NCBI GenBank assembly: GCA_913055635.1
Contig: CAJXLK010000011.1
Coordinates: 39,628 to 103,627 of the forward strand
Origin: an uncultured Bacteroidota bacterium
Lineage (GTDB): Bacteria > Bacteroidota > Bacteroidia > Bacteroidales > UBA12077
Length of the DNA stretch: 64,000 bases
Reading direction: 5' to 3'
Positions 53,161-60,515 of this stretch are shown piece by piece (positions within the stretch are counted from its first letter, which is position 1; every line of letters starts with the position of its first letter). The translations under genes and the position numbers were made by a program. Below the pieces are notes generated by a model, which worked only from the letters and a program-made list of their open reading frames with translations, did no database searches and was not told the DNA's origin.

Positions 53161-54882
53161 ATGTTAAAAGGACATCCGAAAGGACTATTAGTGGCATTTT
53201 TCGCTAATATGGGTGAACGCTTCGGCTATTATACCATGTTAGCGATTTTTGTTCTGTATCTCCAGGCGAATTTCGGCTTTAATGCGAGCCAGGCCGGAGA
53301 TTATTATGGAGGCTTTCTTTTTGGTATTTATTTCCTGCCTATTCTCGGGGGTATTGTTGCCGACCGTTTACTGGGTTACGGAAAAACCATTGCACTGGGA
53401 ACAGTGATCATGTTCGTGGGTTACATGCTGCTGGCCTCACCCGGTTTCTTTGCGATGCAAGGCAAGGTGATCATCATAATTTCCTTGTTTGTCATTTCAC
53501 TGGGTACTGGTTTCTTCAAAGGCAATTTGCAGGCATTAACCGGCAAGCTTTATGATGATCCCAAGTTTGCGCCCAACCGCGACAACGCATTCAACATTTT
53601 CTACATGGGCATTAACATTGGTGCATTCTTTGCTCCGCACGCCGCAACGGGTGTTGTGAACTGGATGCTTTCCGGAAAGAATTTCAGTTACGAAAGCACC
53701 ATTCCCCACCTGTCCAACCTGCAGGCCACCCCGCATCCCTTTTTGGACAAGATGACCAACACGGTACAAGCCAATTTTGCAGGGGTACAGACTTACACCG
53801 AGAAGCTGCAACATTTCATGGGTGAGATGAACTTTGCCGGCGGGCTCCAGGAGTTCATCACCGAATACCCCACCACCCTTTCCAAAGGTTATAGTGGTGC
53901 TTTTGCAGTAGCGGCCATCAGTATGCTGGTGTCGTTGATCATCTTCACCGCTTTCCGTAAGTATTACAAGCACGCCGACATAACGGAAAAGCAGAAGCAA
54001 CAAAAAGCCGCCAAAGAAGGCAAAAAGGATGAAACCGTTAAGATGTCGAAAGAAGAAGAGAAGAAACGACTCGTTGCCCTGGGTCTGGTATTTGTTACGG
54101 TGGCATTCTTCTGGATGGCCTTCCACCAGAACGGATTTACCCTGACCATTTTTGCCCGTGACTTCACGGTCAGCGATGTTTCCAGGTTCGACTATCTGTT
54201 CTTCGATCTGCGCTCGTTCCTGCCATTGCTTGCAGCCATCGGTGGTTTGATTCTGTTGCTGCGCCGCAAATCCTCTACCCGCAATAAAGCCATTGGCGGC
54301 GGCCTGCTGGTTGTCGGTGCAGGACTTGCCTACTGGGCCTACTCTACATTTGCGGCCAATCCGAAGATTGAACCCCAGCTGTTCCAGCATTTCAACCCGA
54401 TCTTTATCGTGTTCCTCACCCCATTGATCGTAGGCTTCTTTACCTGGCTGCGTAAACGGGGCAAAGAGCCGACTTCACCGCGTAAGATCGGTATTGGCAT
54501 GTTCCTGACTGCTGCCGGCTTTGTGGTGATGATGACCGGCGCCTTTAAGCTTCAGAGCATGACCGGGTTGAGTCCCTACTGGTTGATCGGAACCTATCTG
54601 ACCCTGACCGTGGCTGAACTATTCCTCAGTCCCATCGGCATTTCCTTTGTCGCCAAAGTGGCTCCGCCCCGGTTTAGCGGTCTGGCACAAGGTGGCTGGC
54701 TCGGTGCTACCGCCATCGGTAACCTGCTGGCCGGTCTGGTCGGTAAACTCTGGGATATCGTCGAAATATGGCAATTCTTCGCCCTGCTCGTGGGCCTGAC
54801 CATATTGTCGGGCATTTTCATCTTCTCGATCATGAGAATCCTCGAAAATGCCTCCAAATCGGATCAAACCAGTCAGGAATAA
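53161..54882 (+). CDS. POT/PTR-family proton-coupled peptide transporter
   Basis: The 573-aa membrane protein of the major facilitator fold begins KGLLVAFFANMGERFGYYTMLAIFVLYLQ, the POT signature with the ExxER-like GERFGYY element. FNIFYMGINIGAFFAP is the second POT block. A basic loop (KQQKAAKEGKKDETVKMSKEEEKKR, about 280-300) separates the halves. ANLAFGLSPYWLIGTYLTLTVAELFLSPIGISFVAKVAPPRFSGLAQGGWLGATAIGN-type sequence (starting TGLSPYW) closes the fold. It imports di- and tripeptides with protons. It is followed 61 bp later by a small lipoprotein gene that may share its transcript, with a terminator after that. Confidence 0.94.
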   Translation: MLKGHPKGLLVAFFANMGERFGYYTMLAIFVLYLQANFGFNASQAGDYYGGFLFGIYFLPILGGIVADRLLGYGKTIALGTVIMFVGYMLLASPGFFAMQGKVIIIISLFVISLGTGFFKGNLQALTGKLYDDPKFAPNRDNAFNIFYMGINIGAFFAPHAATGVVNWMLSGKNFSYESTIPHLSNLQATPHPFLDKMTNTVQANFAGVQTYTEKLQHFMGEMNFAGGLQEFITEYPTTLSKGYSGAFAVAAISMLVSLIIFTAFRKYYKHADITEKQKQQKAAKEGKKDETVKMSKEEEKKRLVALGLVFVTVAFFWMAFHQNGFTLTIFARDFTVSDVSRFDYLFFDLRSFLPLLAAIGGLILLLRRKSSTRNKAIGGGLLVVGAGLAYWAYSTFAANPKIEPQLFQHFNPIFIVFLTPLIVGFFTWLRKRGKEPTSPRKIGIGMFLTAAGFVVMMTGAFKLQSMTGLSPYWLIGTYLTLTVAELFLSPIGISFVAKVAPPRFSGLAQGGWLGATAIGNLLAGLVGKLWDIVEIWQFFALLVGLTILSGIFIFSIMRILENASKSDQTSQE

Positions 54883-54943
54883 GGTATCCGACCAAAATGG
54901 ATCAATACAAATTATTAACCAAGCAATAGAAAAATATAAGATT

Positions 54944-55381
54944 ATGAAAATGCGCTTAATCGTTATATCAAGTCTTTTAGCTGGCATGATCTTCATGGCG
55001 GGCTGCGGAAGCGAGACCCCGATGAAGGATATGAGAAGTGCCGCTAAGGAGATCGACAAGATTGAACAACAATCGAAGCAGGTCCAAAACAAGGAGGAAG
55101 CCTTTACCGTTTTGCGCGACCTGAACGGAGCCATGAAGGATGTAAGGGAATCCGCCCTTACCCTGGATGAAAAATACAGCGACATGAAAGCTGGCAGCGA
55201 AGAATTCCAAAAAGCCAAGCAATCCGAAGATTTTCAGCAGACCATGCAAGAGTTCAACAAAATCCGATCGGATATTGATGCTTCGCTGGCGGCGATCAGC
55301 AAGAACCTCGAGCCCTATAAGGATGACAAAGAAGTCAAAAAGATGCTCGAGAAGCTTCAGACCCTTCTGATATCAAGATAA
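54944..55381 (+). CDS. Small helical lipoprotein
   Basis: The protein is 145 aa from the ATG at 54944, giving a lipoprotein signal with lipobox FMAGC; the frame extends back to 54848 without a signal. The mature part is a single long charged coiled coil (MKDMRSAAKEIDKIEQQSKQ, REALTLDEKYSD-like segments, TMQEFNKIRSDIDASLAAISKNLEP). No enzymatic motif is seen. A structural or tethering part in the cell envelope is possible. It follows the POT gene by 61 bp and is followed by a strong terminator. Confidence 0.78.
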   Translation: MKMRLIVISSLLAGMIFMAGCGSETPMKDMRSAAKEIDKIEQQSKQVQNKEEAFTVLRDLNGAMKDVRESALTLDEKYSDMKAGSEEFQKAKQSEDFQQTMQEFNKIRSDIDASLAAISKNLEPYKDDKEVKKMLEKLQTLLISR

Positions 55382-55406
55382 GGCTTCGCCAAAGCTAACT
55401 TCAGAG

Positions 55407-55440
55407 AAAAAGGCCGTCCCCCCTGGGATGGCCTTTTTTT
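55407..55440 (+). terminator. Terminator after the lipoprotein gene
   Basis: AAAAGGCCGTCCC pairs with GGGATGGCCTTTT (one G-T pair) around a short loop and runs into seven T. It is 26 bp past the lipoprotein stop and isolates it from the CRISPR locus. Confidence 0.9.
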
Positions 55441-55645
55441 ATGGCCAGCCTGCAAGGACAAAAGGCCCCAATCAAACCAGCATCGGAGGTTAGGGCTTCA
55501 CCTGCCGGAATTTTTTAGCGCTTATGACACAAATTGACACCCCGGGTACCTACCTTGCATAAAAAAACTATGCTGAATATTTATCATGAGATAATTCCCT
55601 TGCGCTTGAATTAAATCAAAGTCAAGCCAGTCAAAGAATGAGGAA

Positions 55646-55923
55646 CTTTAAACAAACGCAAAAAAATTAGAGCTCTATCAGAACACCAACTGAATCAAAT
55701 TTTTATGGGAAAAGACAACAAAAAAGAGGGGTTGTATTTGGAATTAAAACCCCAAATGAGTTAAACTATAAGTGGGGCCTTATATCAGGCAGAAGGACCG
55801 GAATAAATATCACTAGCAATCAATCACTTAGCAGATATGTTGAAAATTTGTAGGCCAATGATTGAATACAAGCAAATTGGAGGGACAAATTTTTTTTTAA
55901 CTTTAATAAAAAGAGCAGAATAA
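55646..55923 (+). pseudogene. Possible decayed reading frame running into cas6, with repeat-like sequence
   Basis: The 541-bp gap 55382-55922 has no intact gene. In one frame there is protein-like sequence broken by two stops: KKIRALSEHQLNQIFMGKDN up to PQMS, stop; TISGALYQAEGPE, stop; INHLADMLKICRPMIEYK to LIKRAE, stop. The last TAA (55921-55923) overlaps the cas6 ATG by one base, as in a coupled operon. A second frame is open for about 50 codons but has no start. At 55738-55750 lies TTGGAATTAAAAC, similar to the CRISPR repeat end TGGAATTGAAAT, inside a GGGGTT/AACCCC stem (55728-55733, 55748-55753). No family was recognised. Confidence 0.3.
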
Positions 55924-56753
55924 TGCGCTTTCAAATAACGCTTGAACCTACCCGGCAGGGTGTGCTTCCCTTAAATTACCAATATGAATTGTCGTCGTGG
56001 ATATACAAAACCCTCAACCACGGAAACAGCGAATTTGCAAAGTGGTTGCATCGTGAGGGGTATATCAATGATTACAAACGTTTTAAGCTCTTCACCTTTT
56101 CCAATCTAAAGGTTCCTGAATTCAGCATAGATGGTGACCGGATGCATATTGAGTCGGATGTGGTCAAACTGATTGTATCGTTTTATCCCATTGATTCGCT
56201 GGAGTATTTCATCTCCGGATTGTTTCATCATCAGGAATTTAGCATTGGTGATAAAAAGTCAAAAGCCTCATTTAAGGTAAGGACAGTAGAAAAGCTTTCT
56301 GAGCCGGAATTTTGTGCTGTCATGGAGTTCAGGTCTCTTTCTCCTGTTTTGATCAGCCATAAGAAATCGCCGGAACAAAAGCATGCCGATTACAAACATC
56401 CAACAAGCAATCATTACGGAAAGTTGCTGATGAATAACCTGGCAATGAAATATCAGGCCTTTTATGGTCGAGGCCCCGAAGTCATAGAGGATGCTCAGTT
56501 GGATAACAAAGAAGAGCCTGTAAATGGGCATCCGGAATATGGTTTTGAGGTTTTAAGCAAGGCAAAATCCAGGTTAATCACCATAAAGAGCGGCACCGGG
56601 CAGGAGAGCAAGCTGCGTGGGTATTTATACCGGTTCAGGCTCAAAGCGCCAAGTGAATTGATTCGTTTAGGTTATTATGCCGGTTTTGGTGAAAAAAACA
56701 GCCTGGGCTTCGGTTGTGCAGAAACAGATAAAAACAATTATATCACATCATAA
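55923..56753 (+). CDS. cas6: Cas6, CRISPR RNA endoribonuclease
   Basis: The 276-aa protein has two ferredoxin-like domains. It starts MRFQITLEPTRQGVLPLNYQYELSSWIYK, like other Cas6 proteins of type I-B, with a His in the HGNSEFAKWLHREGY stretch as a candidate catalytic residue. The C-terminal glycine-rich loop YYAGFGEKNSLGFGCAE is the Cas6 hallmark that contacts the repeat RNA. It cuts the precursor in each repeat, here probably leaving an eight-base AUUGAAAU handle. It is the first gene of the cas operon; the effector genes follow with short gaps. Codon use and base composition are AT-rich compared with the rest of the window. Confidence 0.93.
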   Translation: MRFQITLEPTRQGVLPLNYQYELSSWIYKTLNHGNSEFAKWLHREGYINDYKRFKLFTFSNLKVPEFSIDGDRMHIESDVVKLIVSFYPIDSLEYFISGLFHHQEFSIGDKKSKASFKVRTVEKLSEPEFCAVMEFRSLSPVLISHKKSPEQKHADYKHPTSNHYGKLLMNNLAMKYQAFYGRGPEVIEDAQLDNKEEPVNGHPEYGFEVLSKAKSRLITIKSGTGQESKLRGYLYRFRLKAPSELIRLGYYAGFGEKNSLGFGCAETDKNNYITS

Positions 56754-56764
56754 AGCATGTTATT

Positions 56765-58600
56765 ATGATTCACGAAATCACAAATTTTGTCGATGAACTG
56801 GAAAAAAATAATCCTGAAGTCTTCAGCAAAAACCTGCCTTTAAGAGAAGGCTTATACATTTTTCTTGATATAGAAGAAAAGGATGGTAAATGCATCTTAA
56901 AAAACGCTGATTCTTCCGGCAATATTCAGGACGAAGACGTACAGATGTATGACAAAAATACCGAATGGAATTCTTTTTTTGAAAGATGTCTTAAAATCCA
57001 AACACATTCGGTACCTGTTTCGAGTGCAAAAATCTTTAATCCCAACAAAAAAATTTATAATGTTTCTTGTTCCCCCTTTGCTTTAAGTTTTAACAAAAAG
57101 AATTTTGTTAAACATGAAAAAAATGTATTGATTAATGAACTGAAGGATCAGTACTTTACAATAGCAGAACAATACATCAATAAAGAAAAAAGAGAGCACC
57201 TGAAATGGTTTGATTGCTTTAAAAATTTCATGCTTGAAAATTTTCCTGATTTTATTACTCAATTGGAAGAATATCAAAACTCAAAAGCCAATCTTACAAT
57301 AAATATATTTTTAAAAAATCCATCAATTGATGATTTCAAGGAAACCCATGCAGCTTATCTTAAAGAAAAAGTATTTAATAAGGACAAATACAATTTACAA
57401 CTGGGCTCAATCACATACGGGATAAGCGATAGCCTTAGTTTGTTTCAGGATAAAAAGCCGTTCCTGCAGCACCAAACTGCTCCATTACAATATAACTACA
57501 GGGTGCCAGGCAATGAGGCCATGAAACTTTGGAAATTCTTCCAAATGCAAAGAAACAGGCAACTGCCCAATCCCATGCCTGTTTTCATAGATAAGCAGGA
57601 ATTAAATGACAAAGTAGTGAGCCTTTACAATGATCAAGGAAAAAAGACGTATTCGGAAATTGTAACGGAGCTGATAGAAACCTACAAATCAGATTTACAA
57701 AATTACTACCTCATATTTTTTAAAGGGACAAAAAAAAGCAGAATCATTGATCTGGATTTTGTCTCCGTTTTTAAATACTGGGTAAACGATTTGCAAATAA
57801 AGGAGTTCTTGCCTCTTGGAGGAAATTTGAGAAATCTGTCGATCAATAATGTCTTTGAATTTCAAAACAAAGTGATCAATAAAATATTCAATCAACAACT
57901 GGTACAAAAGACAAAAAATAATGGTTTATGGTTAAGATATTTTGATGATATAGATGTAGCACCTGAATACGGATTAACCGATACCATATATCACCTTCTT
58001 TATAAATACCGAAAAGCCTTTTACGATTATATTTATAAATCGAGGCATCAGGAGATAAAAACCTGGATGTTTGACGATATGATGCTTTCGAGCATTTTTG
58101 ATGATATTACCCATGATGAAGAAGGGGATAAAGATTATTCAATAAAACAAAAACTTAATATCTGGTTTAGTCTTTATAACTATTTTTATAATCCCAATAA
58201 AAACCGAGAAAATATGGCATCAAAAATTCCTGAATTAATGGAAAAATGTAGAAAGGTTGCCCACGATGGTGAAAATCTTTCTGAAGATCCGGCAGAATTT
58301 GCATTTGCTGCAGGACAGTTAATCTTTTACTTGCTTAATCAAAGTGAGGCAAGCAACAAGTCACATGCAATGCTTGAACCTTTTTTACAGAAATCAAAAG
58401 CTGAATTGCTTCAGGATTCAATCAGCAATACAATAAATACATACAAACATGCCATAAATTTTGGCAAAGGAAGGTTTGAGAGGTTATCAAAAGAAGTATT
58501 GGCTTATGAAACCCGGGTGAACATCAAAAAATATCAAAGGTACCTCCTTGCGGGATATTTTTCAGAGTCAGTGATATATGAAAAAAATGAAAATCAATAA
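56765..58600 (+). CDS. cas8b: Cas8b (Csh1-type), large subunit of the type I-B effector
   Basis: The 611-aa protein is placed between cas6 and cas7, where the large subunit belongs. The sequence is of the Cas8b/Csh1 kind: HEITNFVDELEKNNPEVFSKNLPLREGLYIFLDIEE at the start, a middle with GSITYGISDSLSLFQDKKPFLQHQTAPLQYNYRVPGNEAM, and a C-terminal helical part FAFAAGQLIFYLLNQSEASNKSHAMLEPFLQKSKAEL resembling the small-subunit-like bundle. No CxxC pairs are seen, so the zinc-finger version is not present. It recognises the PAM and opens target DNA in Cascade. Assignment to I-B rests on the neighbours as well as on its own sequence. Confidence 0.85.
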   Translation: MIHEITNFVDELEKNNPEVFSKNLPLREGLYIFLDIEEKDGKCILKNADSSGNIQDEDVQMYDKNTEWNSFFERCLKIQTHSVPVSSAKIFNPNKKIYNVSCSPFALSFNKKNFVKHEKNVLINELKDQYFTIAEQYINKEKREHLKWFDCFKNFMLENFPDFITQLEEYQNSKANLTINIFLKNPSIDDFKETHAAYLKEKVFNKDKYNLQLGSITYGISDSLSLFQDKKPFLQHQTAPLQYNYRVPGNEAMKLWKFFQMQRNRQLPNPMPVFIDKQELNDKVVSLYNDQGKKTYSEIVTELIETYKSDLQNYYLIFFKGTKKSRIIDLDFVSVFKYWVNDLQIKEFLPLGGNLRNLSINNVFEFQNKVINKIFNQQLVQKTKNNGLWLRYFDDIDVAPEYGLTDTIYHLLYKYRKAFYDYIYKSRHQEIKTWMFDDMMLSSIFDDITHDEEGDKDYSIKQKLNIWFSLYNYFYNPNKNRENMASKIPELMEKCRKVAHDGENLSEDPAEFAFAAGQLIFYLLNQSEASNKSHAMLEPFLQKSKAELLQDSISNTINTYKHAINFGKGRFERLSKEVLAYETRVNIKKYQRYLLAGYFSESVIYEKNENQ

Positions 58601-58619
58601 TCATTAAAATATTTTTAAT

Positions 58620-59579
58620 ATGGCCGACAATCAAAAATTTTCCAACAGAGTATTTGGCGCAGCTATAGTAAAAGCAATCAATTCAAATTACAATGCTGAT
58701 TTTAGCGGACAACCCAGAACATTGCCTGATGGCACAGTATATGCTACGGATAAGGCGTTTAAGTACACACTAAGGAATTATCTTAAAGATGTATTTCCTG
58801 AGGATTATGTATTCTTTTTCAGGCGTCTTGATGAACATCTAAATCCATACACCCTTGAAGAGGCTTTTAAAGCCAAACTGGGAGAAAAGAAACAATTTGA
58901 TGCAAAAAGCAAAGAATCAAAACAGGAAGCACTGGATGAGTTGCTGAAATGTATAGATATTCGGTTGTTCGGTGCAACATTTGCCATGAAAGCAAAAGGA
59001 GGCAATATAGCCCTCTCGCTACACGGTCCCGTTCAAGTCAATCATGGTATGAACATATGGCATGAGAACAACATCTATAGTGAACAAATTCTTTCTCCTT
59101 TTAGAAATCCAAAAGAACAAGAAAGTGAAGAAAAAGAAACAGGTCAGACCACTATTGGGCGACAATCGAAATTGCATGAAGGTCATTATTTGCATCATTT
59201 TTCAATAAATCCTAAAAATCTTGAAGAATACCTGGGCAAAACCTCAGAGCAACTTACTAAAAAAGATATCAATAAACTCAAGGAAGCCATGCAGCGAGGG
59301 GCTACTTATTATGATTCAACCTCAAAGAGTGGTACCGAAAATGAATTGCTGGTGTGGGTTCAGTTAAATCAGGATTCCAAATTGGTGTTGCCTAATTTTT
59401 CACAGCTCATCAAACTTAAAGAAGAAAAGCAAGATGGAAAAGTCGTAGCAGATTTCTCAGAATTAAATGATCTTTTGAAAAAATATCAAGATGAAATTGA
59501 ACAGGTTGAAATATTTAAAAATCCAGGTTCCATCACGGTTGAAAAGGAACCTGAATTTTCCGAATTAAAAGAATTCTAA
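58620..59579 (+). CDS. cas7: Cas7 (Csh2-type), backbone subunit of the type I-B effector
   Basis: The 319-aa RAMP protein carries the Cas7 block DIRLFGATFAMKAKGGNIALSLHGPVQVNHGMNIW, with the characteristic R-LFG and GPVQ elements, and ends in regular alternating charged strands. An internal acidic linker (PKEQESEEKETGQTTIGRQS) lies in the thumb region. Cas7 subunits line the crRNA. It starts 19 bp after cas8b. A 171-bp gap with a perfect inverted repeat separates it from cas5, the longest gap in the operon. Confidence 0.93.
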   Translation: MADNQKFSNRVFGAAIVKAINSNYNADFSGQPRTLPDGTVYATDKAFKYTLRNYLKDVFPEDYVFFFRRLDEHLNPYTLEEAFKAKLGEKKQFDAKSKESKQEALDELLKCIDIRLFGATFAMKAKGGNIALSLHGPVQVNHGMNIWHENNIYSEQILSPFRNPKEQESEEKETGQTTIGRQSKLHEGHYLHHFSINPKNLEEYLGKTSEQLTKKDINKLKEAMQRGATYYDSTSKSGTENELLVWVQLNQDSKLVLPNFSQLIKLKEEKQDGKVVADFSELNDLLKKYQDEIEQVEIFKNPGSITVEKEPEFSELKEF

Positions 59580-59666
59580 TTCATACCAGCAACTCATATC
59601 ATTATTTTGATTGACAGGGGATTCTAGAATCAAAAATGCCGGAGATAGAATCTTATATTATTGATA

Positions 59667-59708
59667 AACAACATCTTTAGTTTTAATAATATGACTAAAG
59701 ATGTTGTT
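59667..59708 (+). repeat. Perfect 15-bp inverted repeat between cas7 and cas5
   Basis: AACAACATCTTTAGT (59667-59681) pairs with ACTAAAGATGTTGTT (59694-59708) around a 12-nt loop. No U-run follows on either strand, so it does not look like a simple terminator. A 12-bp palindrome GATTCTAGAATC lies just upstream at 59620-59631. The gap ends in GGAATAGAAAAG, loosely like the CRISPR repeat end. Confidence 0.85.
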
Positions 59709-59750
59709 CTCCAAATTCAGAGAAGTTGACGGAATAGAAAAGATAAAACA

Positions 59751-60515
59751 ATGGAAAGACTTATCTCAATAGACATAAAGGCTGATTTTGGCCTGCTAAA
59801 AAAGCCCGACACCAACGAACCGGTTTATCTGACTTTTAATTTAATTCACAAACCGGCACTGCTTGGAATTTTCGGGGCCGTCCTCGGGCTGCAGGGTTTC
59901 AACAAACAGGGCGAATTACCTGAGTATTACAATAAATTAAAAGATCTAAAAATTGGAATTCAGCCCCTGGAGCATGAAAATGGCAATTATCAAAAAACAG
60001 TTATTACCTATAATAATACCACTGGAATGGCCAGTGATGAGCAAGGTGGAAACCTAATGGTATCTGAACAAACCCTGATAGCACCATCATTTAGGATTTT
60101 CCTTTTACTTAGTACAGAAAATGAAAAACATCAAAAACTTCAGGAATATTTAAAGGAATATAAGGCTGAATATCTACCATATTTAGGAAAAAACGATTTT
60201 TCACTATGGTGGTATCATTATAAAGAATATGACTTTCAACCTTTCATTGCTAAAGATTCCTTTTCTATTGAAAGCATTTTTAAGAAATCTGAAAAATTGA
60301 AAGGACAAACAGAAGAAAAGGATCTTTTTGATTTAATTAAAGGACAAACAGGGAGTTTTATTTACTTTGAGAATTTACCAGTAGATTACCAGGGACCTCC
60401 CCTATTTCAATATGAATATTTTCCGTTCGCTTTTACGGACTATCCGCTTAAGCAAAGCTATCAAACAGAAAATCTCTATGAATTAGACAATGGCATTAAA
60501 ATTCAACTCTTTTAA
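59751..60515 (+). CDS. cas5: Cas5 (type I-B), crRNA 5'-handle subunit
   Basis: The 254-aa RAMP protein starts LISIDIKADFGLLKKPDTNEPVYLTFNLIHKPALLGIFGAVLGLQG, the Cas5 N-terminal ferredoxin-like part with its LIHKPALLGI-GA-LGL block. It lacks the catalytic His/Lys set of Cas5d, as expected where Cas6 is present. Cas5 caps the 5' handle of the crRNA within Cascade. Its 3' end overlaps cas3 by 26 bp, so cas5 and cas3 are translationally coupled. Confidence 0.9.
   Translation: MERLISIDIKADFGLLKKPDTNEPVYLTFNLIHKPALLGIFGAVLGLQGFNKQGELPEYYNKLKDLKIGIQPLEHENGNYQKTVITYNNTTGMASDEQGGNLMVSEQTLIAPSFRIFLLLSTENEKHQKLQEYLKEYKAEYLPYLGKNDFSLWWYHYKEYDFQPFIAKDSFSIESIFKKSEKLKGQTEEKDLFDLIKGQTGSFIYFENLPVDYQGPPLFQYEYFPFAFTDYPLKQSYQTENLYELDNGIKIQLF

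Noticed and set aside
59667..59708. Terminator between cas7 and cas5
   Set aside because: The 15-bp stem has no U-run on either side, and cas5 and cas3 lack another clear promoter, so the operon probably continues.
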